Of a DNA stretch of 64,000 nt, positions 10,701 to 17,733 are shown piece by piece. Position 1 is the stretch's first letter. Each line of letters starts with the position of its first letter. The notes under the pieces were generated by a model. That model was not told where the DNA came from. It ran no database searches and saw nothing but the letters and a program-made list of their open reading frames with translations. The stretch covers positions 434,001 to 498,000 of the forward strand of contig CALODJ010000006.1 in the NCBI GenBank assembly GCA_942492025.1, in the 5' to 3' direction. The stretch comes from JABDQW01 sp942492025 (lineage in GTDB: Bacteria; Pseudomonadota; Gammaproteobacteria; SZUA-229). The translations under genes and the position numbers were made by a program.

Positions 10701-11072
10701 TGCGATGAGTGCCATAGCAGTGGTGGCGGCGCAACCTCGAAGCCACGAGGGCATTTAAGCACGAATGTGCAGTGCGACGCGTGTCATTCAACAGACCGCT
10801 GGGCGCCGGACATATTCAGTCATGATCCTCGCGGGAACTACCCGGGTGATCACAGGAGGAATCCAGGTTGCAGCGGCTGCCACGGCAGCAGCATCAGCAG
10901 CACGTTTGCGTGGCCCTCACCCCGATACGCTCCCTATTGTGCCGCATGTCATGAACGTGACTTCAGAAGTGAAGGGGATCACATTGGTGGAAGAAACGGC
11001 ACTGTCGAACAAAACAAGGATTGCAGCGGTGGCGGCAGAGGGTGCCATAAAATCACGAGCAGTGGTTTTTGA
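7794..11072 (+). CDS. Giant secreted multihaem c-type cytochrome with 36 CxxCH motifs
   Basis: I start at the ATG at 7794 because it gives a clean export signal (YLFICLFISVGSGC, lipoprotein-like although the lipobox is not canonical); the frame is open from 7680. An amino-terminal domain of about 130 residues resembles a PKD/Ig-like fold. From 8265 onward I count 36 CxxCH motifs in about 920 residues, plus a terminal C-x6-CH (CSGGGRGCH). The motifs come in two-haem repeats of about 40 residues with phrases such as FDHTGI, TGKS and HxPTN before each C, and the extra His in FDH and SHIP positions could be distal haem ligands. Such proteins carry electrons across or outside the outer membrane. 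No porin or other cytochrome gene is adjacent. Haem number is seen; function is inferred. Confidence 0.9.
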   Translation: MYRTLFGYLFICLFISVGSGCSGGSGDPAVTDATTDTTPTLPSAENFVDIAAIAGPIVAVRVGEAVMLDDTKSYVRSDEPLGYSWSFAYKPAGSDATLEGAASANPSFVADVRGIYMLQLVVSAGGVTSERAITSVVATIPPERLTGPFNHAGLSSQCVLCHDGVNLKSGGELLLPKVPDHHATSNMCEACHTPLGFATAAFVDHQEVFGACSECHNGVQAIGKSEFHTPTEAECDDCHNTTSFLELGPDGSFDHSNITRVCASCHNGAVATGKTPTISEGGTHPDTNTECGYCHTTVSFQDAYPDHTGPAVTGTSCDSCHVADGSGSALGQSVGHPLTNAFLDCDTCHSIASFKLPGGVFNHSVVDPTVQSCESCHNDSTSINAPTKSSAVPAHPATNADCGACHATESFSPAFGVDHTDPAILSQRCDHCHNGADATGIPLSTPFYEHMPIGTEDCKVCHSPGTFGTGTYDHAGVTNNCNSCHNNVIGVGKLPNHIPTNPDNQDCADCHNTTDFADTTFGHVGIDTSNCTLCHDGNISTGKSLTHVPTSLDCSSCHSTSNFNSFAGITFNHQGIDPNDCASCHNTGIATGKTLSHIPAENECSVCHDSTATFASSMFLGTVHQGLTTGCEGCHVSRFFPANPNVVKSASHLPTGQDCHVCHTTNAFMPSIFDHTGITGDCVSCHNGDFVALNARAKTNSPVHQTNQDCGVCHNTTDFADAFVDHSGPEVVGKRCDSCHDGGAGGAIGKNPGHIVTNEDCSVCHVPGSFKTAVFSHAGIVDNCASCHNGTAATGKSAGHLPTTQDCAVCHVTTAFAGARFDHTGITGSCDSCHNGNTARGKTPPPDHVPTNKDCNTCHVTTGFRPATFSHAGIVDNCRSCHNNVFAIGKSANHVATNQDCGVCHNTRTFVGAVFDHTGIVDNCSSCHGVSATGKHSSHIATSADCHFCHTTASFVGGTWFHDASTAGRCDECHSSGGGATSKPRGHLSTNVQCDACHSTDRWAPDIFSHDPRGNYPGDHRRNPGCSGCHGSSISSTFAWPSPRYAPYCAACHERDFRSEGDHIGGRNGTVEQNKDCSGGGRGCHKITSSGF

Positions 11073-11111
11073 TCGACGCAGCATGATCAGGGCAAGTACC
11101 TGGTAAACACT

Positions 11112-11143
11112 GGACCCTGTCGGTATCGCTACTGACAGGGTCC
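11112..11143 (+). terminator. Strong stem-loop after the cytochrome gene
   Basis: GGACCCTGTC (11112-11121) pairs perfectly with GACAGGGTCC (11134-11143) around a 12-base loop, 40 bases after the cytochrome stop. There is no T-run, but the position and a perfect 10-bp GC-rich stem fit a transcript end. Confidence 0.55.
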
Positions 11144-11235
11144 TGGCCTAAATACTGACTCAAGCATAATATGGACTCAGCCGTCATTTACAGGAGCTGC
11201 TCTTTGCGCCTATTGAAGGGCAAACTGGAGTGAGG

Positions 11236-11354
11236 AGATTGCTTCGTACCTCGCAAAGACTGTATTTCTGACCGTCATTGCGAGGTACGAAGCAATCTTT
11301 TATGGGGTGACGCAAAGCCGTAAAGATCGCCGTGCTAGTGCTCGCGATGACGCG
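11236..11354. repeat. Dispersed repeat family C, palindromic copy
   Basis: A perfect 21-bp inverted repeat: the arms at 11236-11256 (AGATTGCTTCGTACC...) and 11278-11298 are exact complements, followed by a degenerate further arm up to about 11354 ending GCGATGACG. Same family as 5858-5892 and 46951-47099. Confidence 0.7.
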
Positions 11355-11428
11355 GGTTTGCTCTTATTGATGGTTAAGTAAGTGCCATTCGATCCAGGCC
11401 TCAAATCTGCAAGCGTTTCTAACTCAAA

Positions 11429-11662
11429 TCACTCAGGCCGGATCAATACACCTGAGAGAGAATTCCGCGATTTCAACAGAGCCTTGTACGATGGCGTCCA
11501 GCCGGCACCGAGTCCGGTAAGGTAATAGCGCGCAGGTTCGTACTGGTACTCAGCCGTAAACGGTCCAGTAAGCTTGTCATAGACGAGGGGCCAGCCAATT
11601 ACTGTCGCAGGGTGATATAGCGTGGCAAGGATGTTATGTTCGCTGTGATATAGTTGCCTGTG
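11429..11662 (-). pseudogene. Possible C-terminal remnant of an unidentified gene
   Basis: The minus strand is open for 77 codons down to a TGA at 11429-11431, with no ATG, GTG or TTG start. The peptide (for example YQYEPARYYLTGLGAGWTP) has a protein-like, Tyr/Gly/Trp-rich composition unlike chance frames nearby. It overlaps the promoter region of the next gene. I do not recognise a family. It could be a decayed gene end or a chance frame. Confidence 0.3.
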
Positions 11663-11674
11663 CTAAATGGCTAA

Positions 11675-13519
11675 ATGCTCGATACTTTAATAATGTTTGA
11701 ATCGGTAATTGTTACAGCGTTTCTCCTGGGCCTGATCAGCGCGGTGTCACTGCCTTTGGGTACACTGACCACTTTTTTCTGGCGCCCGACAGATCGTACT
11801 ATTGCTATATTAATGGCATTTGGCGGGGGGGCATTGTTGGCTGCACTCACGCTTGACCTGGTGGGTCCCGCACTGGAACGGGGCGATTTTACAGCGCTTG
11901 CCATTGGTGTGATTACAGGCGGTCTGCTGTTTGTCGGCCTGAATCATGTTATCAACGACTATGGCGGGTTTCTGCGCAAGGTTTCAACCACGGTTTACTA
12001 TCTGCGCCGCAAACAGCACCAGAGATTGAAGCGAATAGCGAAGCAGCTGCAACGGGTCGATCTGTTCAAGGTTCTATCAGAAGATGATTACAAATTACTG
12101 GCCGCATCGATAAACCACATCGAACTCAACAAGGGCAGCTGGATCTACCAAAGCGGTGATCCGTCCGATGACCTTTATATCATCATGAGCGGTAAAGTGC
12201 TGCTGGTCAATCCGCGTAATCGAAAAAAATTACCCGAGCATTTGAAAAAGTACGATGTCTTTGGCTGGCGCGCGGTCATTACAGGTACGCCTTATTGTTA
12301 CTCGGCACTGGCAAACAGCAAAGTCAGCCTTTGGGTTGTGCCGAAACGGGTGATAGACATACTCAATCTGAATTCTGAAGAATCCCGGACAGAAGTCTAC
12401 AATTCGTTCAAAAGTGAGAACATCCTGCAGTATCTGCAGCAGGACCAGGGCCTCGATCAGCAAAAAGCCGAAGAATGGCTGCATCAGGCAAGTTGCAGTC
12501 TGCTCGAACATGGAGTGATACCGCCAGCCACGAAAGTGCATCGAAAAAGACAGACCTTTCGCAGTAAAATTGAATATATGCAGCATATACCACTGACACA
12601 GGGCCTGACCGCCTCAATGCAGGAACTGATCAGTGAACGTTTGATTTACAAGTACCATCCACGGGGTACGAGCTTCTATTACCAGCACGAAAGTGCTGAT
12701 CGCATGTTTATAATCGAGCACGGTGAAGTCAATCTGTTCGATGCAAACGCCAGTTCCAGTGCCCCACAGGTGTTGCACGATTATGACGCCTTCGGCGACA
12801 TATCGATGATTACAGGTGCAAACCACTCAGTCACGGCCATTGCCGCTGATGACACAACCGTGTGGGAATTGCGTAAAGCCGATTTCGATGAGCTGCTCGA
12901 ACGATCACCGGAATTGCGCGATCGTGTTCGTGTGTATATCCGCCATGCGGGAGCAGATGGTTATCTGATGGATCGTCATAACATCGATGAGGATAATACG
13001 GCGCGCTGGATGCGGCAGGCCATGCGCAGCGTAGATGCCGGTATGCCAATACCGGCAGCGGCGGATATACGGCATGAGATCACTGAAAACAAGGGTGCGC
13101 CACTGGCGATCTGGTTGGGTATTACGCTCGATGGTATACCGGAATCACTGGTCATTGGTGCCAGTATGCTGCACGCGCCGGTAGAAATTTCACTGATCAC
13201 AGGTCTTTTCCTTGCAAACTATCCGGAAGCGTTGTCGAGTTCGATGGGCATGCGCAGGCAAGGTATGAAGAAATCACATATATTGCTGATGTGGACATCA
13301 TTGATGTTGCTCACCGGTGTAGGTGCCGCGCTGGGCAGCGTGTTCTTCATCGGAGCATCGCCTTCTGCCTATGTACTGATCGAAGGTCTGGCAGCAGGTG
13401 CAATGCTGACAATGATCGCTGAAACCATGTTACCGGAGGCTTATTTCAAAGGCGGCTCGGTTGTCGGGATGTCAACGCTTATGGGTTTCCTCGCGGCCAT
13501 TTTATCAAAAACTTTCTAA
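11675..13519 (+). CDS. ZIP-like membrane protein with two inserted cyclic-nucleotide-binding-like domains
   Basis: 614 codons. Three membrane segments (about residues 8-34, 43-62, 73-92) are followed by a soluble insert of roughly 360 residues and then about five more membrane segments (470-614). The insert holds two CNB-like beta-rolls: about 122-240 (DLYIIMSGKVLL) and about 305-430 (RMFIIEHGEVNLFD, YDAFGDISM). The membrane parts look like a split ZIP metal transporter: GGGALLAALTLDLV in helix 2, LDGIPESLVIGAS in helix 4, LANYPEALSSSMG in helix 5. The ZIP metal-site His residues appear replaced (Asp in the helix 4 motif, Ala in helix 5), while the Glu residues remain. Its role may be nucleotide-gated metal transport or metal-linked sensing; this is inference. 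The stop codon lies in CTAA abutting a repeat element. Confidence 0.75.
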   Translation: MLDTLIMFESVIVTAFLLGLISAVSLPLGTLTTFFWRPTDRTIAILMAFGGGALLAALTLDLVGPALERGDFTALAIGVITGGLLFVGLNHVINDYGGFLRKVSTTVYYLRRKQHQRLKRIAKQLQRVDLFKVLSEDDYKLLAASINHIELNKGSWIYQSGDPSDDLYIIMSGKVLLVNPRNRKKLPEHLKKYDVFGWRAVITGTPYCYSALANSKVSLWVVPKRVIDILNLNSEESRTEVYNSFKSENILQYLQQDQGLDQQKAEEWLHQASCSLLEHGVIPPATKVHRKRQTFRSKIEYMQHIPLTQGLTASMQELISERLIYKYHPRGTSFYYQHESADRMFIIEHGEVNLFDANASSSAPQVLHDYDAFGDISMITGANHSVTAIAADDTTVWELRKADFDELLERSPELRDRVRVYIRHAGADGYLMDRHNIDEDNTARWMRQAMRSVDAGMPIPAAADIRHEITENKGAPLAIWLGITLDGIPESLVIGASMLHAPVEISLITGLFLANYPEALSSSMGMRRQGMKKSHILLMWTSLMLLTGVGAALGSVFFIGASPSAYVLIEGLAAGAMLTMIAETMLPEAYFKGGSVVGMSTLMGFLAAILSKTF

Positions 13520-13597
13520 ACCGCATTCCTCACCAGGGGGCGAGATGGTCACGCAGAGATTTACGCAGATCAAGCGAGGGCTCGTCCATCAACATGC
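13520..13597. repeat. Truncated element family D abutting the stop codon of the ZIP-CNB gene
   Basis: ACCGCATTCCTCACCAGG directly follows the stop codon, and the interior (gagatggtcacgcagagatt, then gggctcgtccatc) matches the D copies at 28284-28443 and, inverted, at 30836-31082, with a central deletion. Confidence 0.6.
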
Positions 13598-13632
13598 TTA
13601 AGTCGAAATATGAATGGTTGCTGTTCTAAGAA

Positions 13633-14634
13633 ATGCAAACGCTGATCGCCTGTTATATCAAAATCCCGATGTTCTTGACTGTGGTATGCAGGTGGCTAAT
13701 GCCATATGTCATCACCTTCATGAGCAGTAACGGCCTGGCAGCGGCGCTGCAGGATTTTTATTTTGTCGACATCTTGCCGATAAGTTCCAAGGATCTGGCT
13801 GGTCAATCAGGCATTGAGAATGTGCCCGCGGATCACATGACTAGTAGCATGCAAATGTCCTGGCCGGTTGTGACGAACTATACCGATGAGCGTCGCCATA
13901 GCATAGATCTGCCGGAACATGGTGCAGGTGTCAGTGATATGGAGCCCGCTCACATGGCGCAGGTATTCGATAATCGTACCGACACGCCCGCCACCGGGCA
14001 AGCCACAGATACGGTTCGAAGCTTATCTGTTCCAACCTTCGACTGTGCCGATGTCATCGGTAAGGTGTTCGATGACAGCAATCTGAATGGCTATCAGGAC
14101 GAAGGTGAAGCCGGCCTGCCGAGTGCTAAAGTAATCACGGCAAGCGGTCTCGAGGCAACAACAGATGCGCGTGGCCGCTTCCATATTACCTGCGCCCTGG
14201 CGCCAAACCTGGATCATGGCTCGAATATTGTCATCAAGCTGGACCTGCGCAGCCTGCCAGCCGGTTATCGCCTGACCACAGAGAATCCACGTGTTGGTTG
14301 CGCCACCCGCGGAAAAATACTGAAGTTCAATTTCGGTGCTGCCATGCATCGCGTGGTTCGTCTGGACCTGGCGGATGCGGTGTTTGAGCCAAACTCGAAA
14401 CAAATAAACCCGCGATGGTTTCCGCAAGTCAGTCTGTTGATGGACAAACTGGTAGAGGCGCCTTCAGTTCTGTACCTGGTGTACACGGCTGAGGTCGAAC
14501 AAAAGGCACTTGTCAACGATCGTGTGAAAGGGGTGAAGAAGGAAATTGAGCGCCGTTGGGCGGACCTCGATTGTTGCTACAAGCTGGACATCGAAACCGA
14601 GATCATCCAAAGGATAGGCAAATCCGTTGACTAG
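13633..14634 (+). CDS. Secreted SdrD/SdrB-like repeat protein with OmpA-like tail, short form
   Basis: 333 codons with no recognisable lipobox; hydrophobic stretches near residues 5-40 could be a membrane anchor. The central part has GKVFDDSNLNGYQDEGE, the calcium-loop signature of SdrD B-like domains, followed by TDARGRFH and LTTENPR, as seen near the C-termini of long gammaproteobacterial DUF11/SdrB surface proteins. The last 80 residues (RLDLADAVFEPNS ... LYLVYTAEVE) resemble the OmpA-like end of those proteins. Relative to them it lacks the long amino-terminal repeat region, so it is either a short paralogue or a degraded gene. Role presumably cell surface. Its TAG stop is part of the CTAG flanking an A element. 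Confidence 0.6.
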   Translation: MQTLIACYIKIPMFLTVVCRWLMPYVITFMSSNGLAAALQDFYFVDILPISSKDLAGQSGIENVPADHMTSSMQMSWPVVTNYTDERRHSIDLPEHGAGVSDMEPAHMAQVFDNRTDTPATGQATDTVRSLSVPTFDCADVIGKVFDDSNLNGYQDEGEAGLPSAKVITASGLEATTDARGRFHITCALAPNLDHGSNIVIKLDLRSLPAGYRLTTENPRVGCATRGKILKFNFGAAMHRVVRLDLADAVFEPNSKQINPRWFPQVSLLMDKLVEAPSVLYLVYTAEVEQKALVNDRVKGVKKEIERRWADLDCCYKLDIETEIIQRIGKSVD

Positions 14635-14875
14635 CCCGCATTTCTCACCAGGCGGCGTAAAAAACTGATATGGCATTGGCTATATGGAGTAAAGCCAGGA
14701 TGACCCAAAATACAGTGTGTTATTCAAGCCTGCCTATCACGGTTCAGGCTGGTCTTCGTGTCCGTAAGCTTGCTCTTCACTCAAACCGTAGCCATTGCTA
14801 CGCTTTTCGCTCCAGAGCGGCGCTTACGAACACGAATCCTGCGCCTGCTCCCGTGATCCTGGTGAGAAATGCGGG
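14635..14875. mobile_element. Element family A, best-preserved copy (MITE-like, 241 bp)
   Basis: Perfect 18-bp terminal inverted repeats (CCCGCATTTCTCACCAGG at the left, its complement at 14858-14875) bounded on both sides by CTAG (14631-14634 and 14876-14879), a likely 4-bp target duplication. There is no open reading frame of note inside. The left CTAG contains the TAG stop of the preceding gene. Other copies: 19171-19326, 28083-28487, 39392-39693, 46286-46398, 61454-61759 and several solo ends. Confidence 0.85.
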
Positions 14876-14940
14876 CTAGTCAGCCTTGTGCAATATGCAT
14901 GCTGCCCAGGTGGGGCTGCAGTGATTTGAGATACTCAGCA

Positions 14941-14971
14941 TGATCATCTCGCCTCCTGGGGAGAAATGCCG
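14941..14971. repeat. Solo end of an A/D-type element
   Basis: The stretch GATCATCTCGCCTCCTGG and a degenerate end ggagaaatgccgg, followed by TTAG, match the right end of the D copy at 31052-31082. Confidence 0.5.
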
Positions 14972-14995
14972 GTTAGAGGCGATTATATTGTGACT

Positions 14996-15400
14996 TCACT
15001 TGTTGTCATCGAGCATGGATTTGAGATCTGCAAACGGATTATAGGTGGCGGCATCGCTTTTACCATCGTCGTTTGAAGTATAACCCTGTTGTGCCTCCAA
15101 CTGCCGCTGGTGTTCGTTATCATGACAATAGAGACAGAGTAATTCCCAGTTACTGCCGTCAGGTGGATTATTGTCGTGATTGTGGTCACGGTGATGCACC
15201 GTCAACTCATGCAAGTTCTTGCGGTCAAATTCGCGGCCGCAGCGACCGCAAATGTGCGGGTACATCTTCAACGCCTGTTCACGGTAGCCTTGTTCGCGTT
15301 TTTCATTGGCGCGACGCGCTTCGGCGATAAGCTTATCGAGTTTGTTTTTTTTTGGATTCACGATAAAGCTCTCCACGGTGCAGGTTGTTTGACGATGCAA
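14996..15400 (-). CDS. yajD: YajD-family HNH nuclease
   Basis: 134 codons; its centre and end match Escherichia coli YajD as I know it: GYREQALKMYPHICGRCGREF, ELTVHHRDHNHDNNPPDGSN, LCLYCHDNEH and the C-terminal motif YNPFADLKSML. The HNH core (HHxDHxH) and the two CxxC pairs give the zinc-bound beta-beta-alpha metal nuclease site. The first about 20 residues are not part of the usual family, so a downstream start is possible. The biological substrate of YajD is not established. It stands alone between repeat-rich gaps. Confidence 0.9.
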   Translation of the reverse strand: MHRQTTCTVESFIVNPKKNKLDKLIAEARRANEKREQGYREQALKMYPHICGRCGREFDRKNLHELTVHHRDHNHDNNPPDGSNWELLCLYCHDNEHQRQLEAQQGYTSNDDGKSDAATYNPFADLKSMLDDNK

Positions 15401-15542
15401 GATGCGGGTCAGTTTAACCGCCGTTCCAGTCTTTTTACAATCAAAATGGACCGTGTCGAGATGGCCGTAAATTCACGGCCAACTGGGATTGAGGCATAAA
15501 AAGCGTATTCGCATCTTGCATTACCTCAGTTTTCACCTCTAG

Positions 15543-15563
15543 CCTGCAGTTCTCACCAGTGGG
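15543..15563. repeat. Minimal A-type insertion flanked by CTAG
   Basis: CCTGCAGTTCTCACC followed by AGTGGG, 21 bases, flanked by CTAG at 15539-15542 and 15564-15567. It is the shortest member and shows the 4-bp flank particularly clearly. Confidence 0.55.
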
Positions 15564-15722
15564 CTAGGCTTGATGTTGTTTTCAAAGGTGCTTTATACTC
15601 CGTTATTACAGCTGATTAAAAAATGCAACGCGATGCACGGGTATCAATGATCTGGACTGTTAGGAGAATGACATTTATTCTTTCGGTAAATCGGGAGGTG
15701 CGAGATCTCAACCGTTATACGC

Positions 15723-15890
15723 GTGTTTATAGGTATTAGTCTATTCACATTGGGCTTTCAGATAGGGCGGGCAGTGGGCCGCATGGATCCAGTCGCCGAA
15801 GAATTACGGAAAATGAGGCGTCGGCGAGGCGTCGTGATTAACGGGGAACTGGTTGAGGAAGAGCCAGCGCCAGCGCCAAGCAGTGACTGA
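15723..15890 (+). CDS. Possible 55-residue membrane microprotein
   Basis: A GTG-started frame encodes about 20 hydrophobic residues (FIGISLFTLGFQIGRAVGR) followed by MDPVAEELRKMRRRRG and an acidic Pro-rich tail ending APAPSSD. The composition is that of a single-pass membrane protein with a cytoplasmic charged tail. A good Shine-Dalgarno (GGGAGG, 15693-15698) lies 24 bases upstream, too far for this GTG, which weakens the call. The rest of the 15401-16097 gap holds a TGCAAGATGCG/CGCATCTTGCA inverted repeat (about 15397-15520) and nothing else I can identify. Confidence 0.35.
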   Translation: MFIGISLFTLGFQIGRAVGRMDPVAEELRKMRRRRGVVINGELVEEEPAPAPSSD

Positions 15891-16062
15891 CCTTGAAGGC
15901 TTGAGTGTTTGATCTGGAGTCACTGACATTGGATCCGAGAAGCTGACCAGGCATCAGTCAAAATGAAAGATCGCAAACGATAGCTGAGCAGGGATGGGGT
16001 TTGTTCGTGATGGAAGGTCAAGGTATTAACCAACGGGTAGAACAACAACAGACGTGAGGCAA

Positions 16063-16091
16063 AAAGGCCAACAACGACTTCAACGGCCTTT
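16063..16091 (+). promoter_or_regulatory. Inverted repeat in the leader of the ParA gene
   Basis: AAAGGCC (16063-16069) and GGCCTTT (16085-16091) lie just upstream of the ATG at 16098. It could be an autoregulatory operator or a stem near the ribosome binding site. Confidence 0.35.
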
Positions 16092-16097
16092 GAGTGG

Positions 16098-16733
16098 ATG
16101 AAGACACTTGGGGTCATCGCCCAAAAGGGCGGCACCGGTAAAACCACATTGAGTGTGCACCTGGCTGTACAAGCGACGCTGGACGGCTTGCGCGTGCTGT
16201 TGCTCGATATCGATCCCCAGGCCAGCGCCACTGCCTGGTGGAAGCGACGCCGTGACGAACACCCGGAACTGATTCAGGCCCGGGGTGAGGCCTTGCCGCG
16301 GATCCTCGAGCAGGCGCGGTCACAGGCGTATGATCTGGTCATCATCGATACAGCACCCCACAGCTCAGCCGACTCCAGTGCATGTGCACGGCTGTCGGAT
16401 CATGTGGTCATTCCAACACGACCGGCGATTCTGGATCTGGACGCTATCGGTGCCACGACCGTCATTGTCAGTGAGATTCGTGCCAGTTGTGCTATTGTGT
16501 TGAATGCCTGTCCACCTCCCAAGTTGTTCGGAGAACCGCATATTGTCAGCGAGGCGCGTGAGGCTTTGAAACACTATGGTCTGCCGGTTTGTGGAGTGGC
16601 GATAAGCCAACGCGCGGCATTCAGCCACGCCCTGATCGACGGACGAGCGGTGGCCGAATTTGATGCTGGTGGCAAGGCGACGCGAGAAATCACCCGCTTG
16701 TGGGAGACGATAAAAGAGGATATGGGCTTGTGA
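16098..16733 (+). CDS. ParA/MinD-family ATPase (orphan)
   Basis: 211 codons. The deviant Walker A motif KGGTGKTT is at residues 10-17, with LLLDIDPQASA and the switch II region VIIDTAPHSS. The length is that of short ParA-like positioning ATPases without an amino-terminal helix-turn-helix, as used by plasmids, cargo-positioning systems and some chromosomal loci. No ParB gene or obvious iteron centromere is next to it. The downstream gene overlaps it by four bases (GTGA), so the two are translationally coupled and probably work together. The role is thus positioning of an unknown cargo (inference). Confidence 0.85.
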   Translation: MKTLGVIAQKGGTGKTTLSVHLAVQATLDGLRVLLLDIDPQASATAWWKRRRDEHPELIQARGEALPRILEQARSQAYDLVIIDTAPHSSADSSACARLSDHVVIPTRPAILDLDAIGATTVIVSEIRASCAIVLNACPPPKLFGEPHIVSEAREALKHYGLPVCGVAISQRAAFSHALIDGRAVAEFDAGGKATREITRLWETIKEDMGL

Positions 16734-16984
16734 AGAAACGTTCCAAACTAGACCTTACCCCCGAAGCAGAACAGGGCAAATCCCAGGCAGCCGGCTTCAG
16801 CGCAGAGACCACGCCAGATCCTGAACCAGAAACGAAACGGACCGAGAGACTGTCGGCCAGCGATGGACATCAATCGCGCACCTCAGTGGCAGCAAACCCC
16901 CGACCTTCCCGGGCACTGTTCGTCATGTCGGTCGTTGTAGTCGCAGTCGCAGCACTATCACTGTATTTGCTGAAGCGACGGTAG
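16730..16984 (+). CDS. Small ParA-linked protein with C-terminal membrane helix
   Basis: A GTG start at 16730 overlaps the parA-like stop by four bases. The 84-residue product starts MKKRSKLDLTPEAEQ, continues with a polar, probably disordered Pro/Thr/Glu-rich stretch and ends with one hydrophobic helix (FVMSVVVVAVAALSLYLL) followed by KRR. The basic amino terminus is reminiscent of ParA-activating peptides such as the tails of ParB and related partners, so it could be a membrane-tethered activator of the ATPase. That is inference; no family is recognised. Confidence 0.7.
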   Translation: MKKRSKLDLTPEAEQGKSQAAGFSAETTPDPEPETKRTERLSASDGHQSRTSVAANPRPSRALFVMSVVVVAVAALSLYLLKRR

Positions 16985-17175
16985 CTTCTCAATCATCCTG
17001 TAACGCATTGAAGTCTCCATTACACAGCTACCTTCATTGTGTCTGGCGATGCGGCATGCGGGTCAGTCTTTATGTTGGTTATACACGGATTTTATACTTC
17101 TATGCTATTCACCCAGTGCCGATAGGGTTATGCTATCGATATCAGTAACTGACAGGCACGAATGAGGTATCGTTG

Positions 17176-17589
17176 ATGACTAGCAAAAAGCACATCAGTG
17201 TTAAAGACGTTATGAAGCCTGGCTGCGGTACTATCCACGGAAACGCGACGATCGCCGAGGCCCTGAACGAAATGAAAAGATTGAAGACTGCCGTTCTCGT
17301 CGTTGAGAAAAGAGATGAGAATGATGAGTACGGTCTTTTGCTGGTGTCTGACATCGCGCGTAAGGTGCTGGCTAATGACAGGGCGTCCAGCAGAGTGAAT
17401 GCCTATGAGATCATGACGAAGCCAGCGGTCTGTGTCGATCCCGATATGGACATTCGTTACTGTTCGCGTCTGATGGCCAGATTCGACCTGATGCGCGTAC
17501 TGGTTGTGAAAGACAGCTCGATTCTTGGTACCGTGAGTCCGCGCGCCCTGGTTCTGGATGGTCTGGTTGCGCTCGAGGCTGGCGACTGA
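17176..17589 (+). CDS. CBS-domain-pair protein
   Basis: 137 residues made up of two CBS motifs only: VKDVMKPGCGTIHGNATIAEAL ends the first strand set, and YEIMTKPAVCVDPDMDI begins the second. I use the ATG at 17176 with GAGG at 17163-17166 as ribosome binding site. Stand-alone CBS pairs bind adenine nucleotides and act as sensors or regulators in the cytoplasm. No partner gene is evident. A GC-rich stem (CCCCGG...CGGGG, about 17593-17618) and a degenerate A-type end (17630-17645) follow. Confidence 0.85.
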   Translation: MTSKKHISVKDVMKPGCGTIHGNATIAEALNEMKRLKTAVLVVEKRDENDEYGLLLVSDIARKVLANDRASSRVNAYEIMTKPAVCVDPDMDIRYCSRLMARFDLMRVLVVKDSSILGTVSPRALVLDGLVALEAGD

Positions 17590-17733
17590 CGACCCCGGTG
17601 ACTTCTCCAGTCGGGGCTGTGCTTCATCGGGTGAGAAATGCGAGCAAGCCTATCGGCACAAACAGACTGCACCTCTATCCACCCGCGACTGTATGTCGGT
17701 TTGCATAAGAATTATGGACTTGCTGCAAGCTTT

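Noticed and set aside
14635..14875. A elements considered as small RNA genes or riboswitches
   Set aside because: Target duplications, internal deletions, truncation and nested insertions fit mobile elements better than conserved RNA structure.
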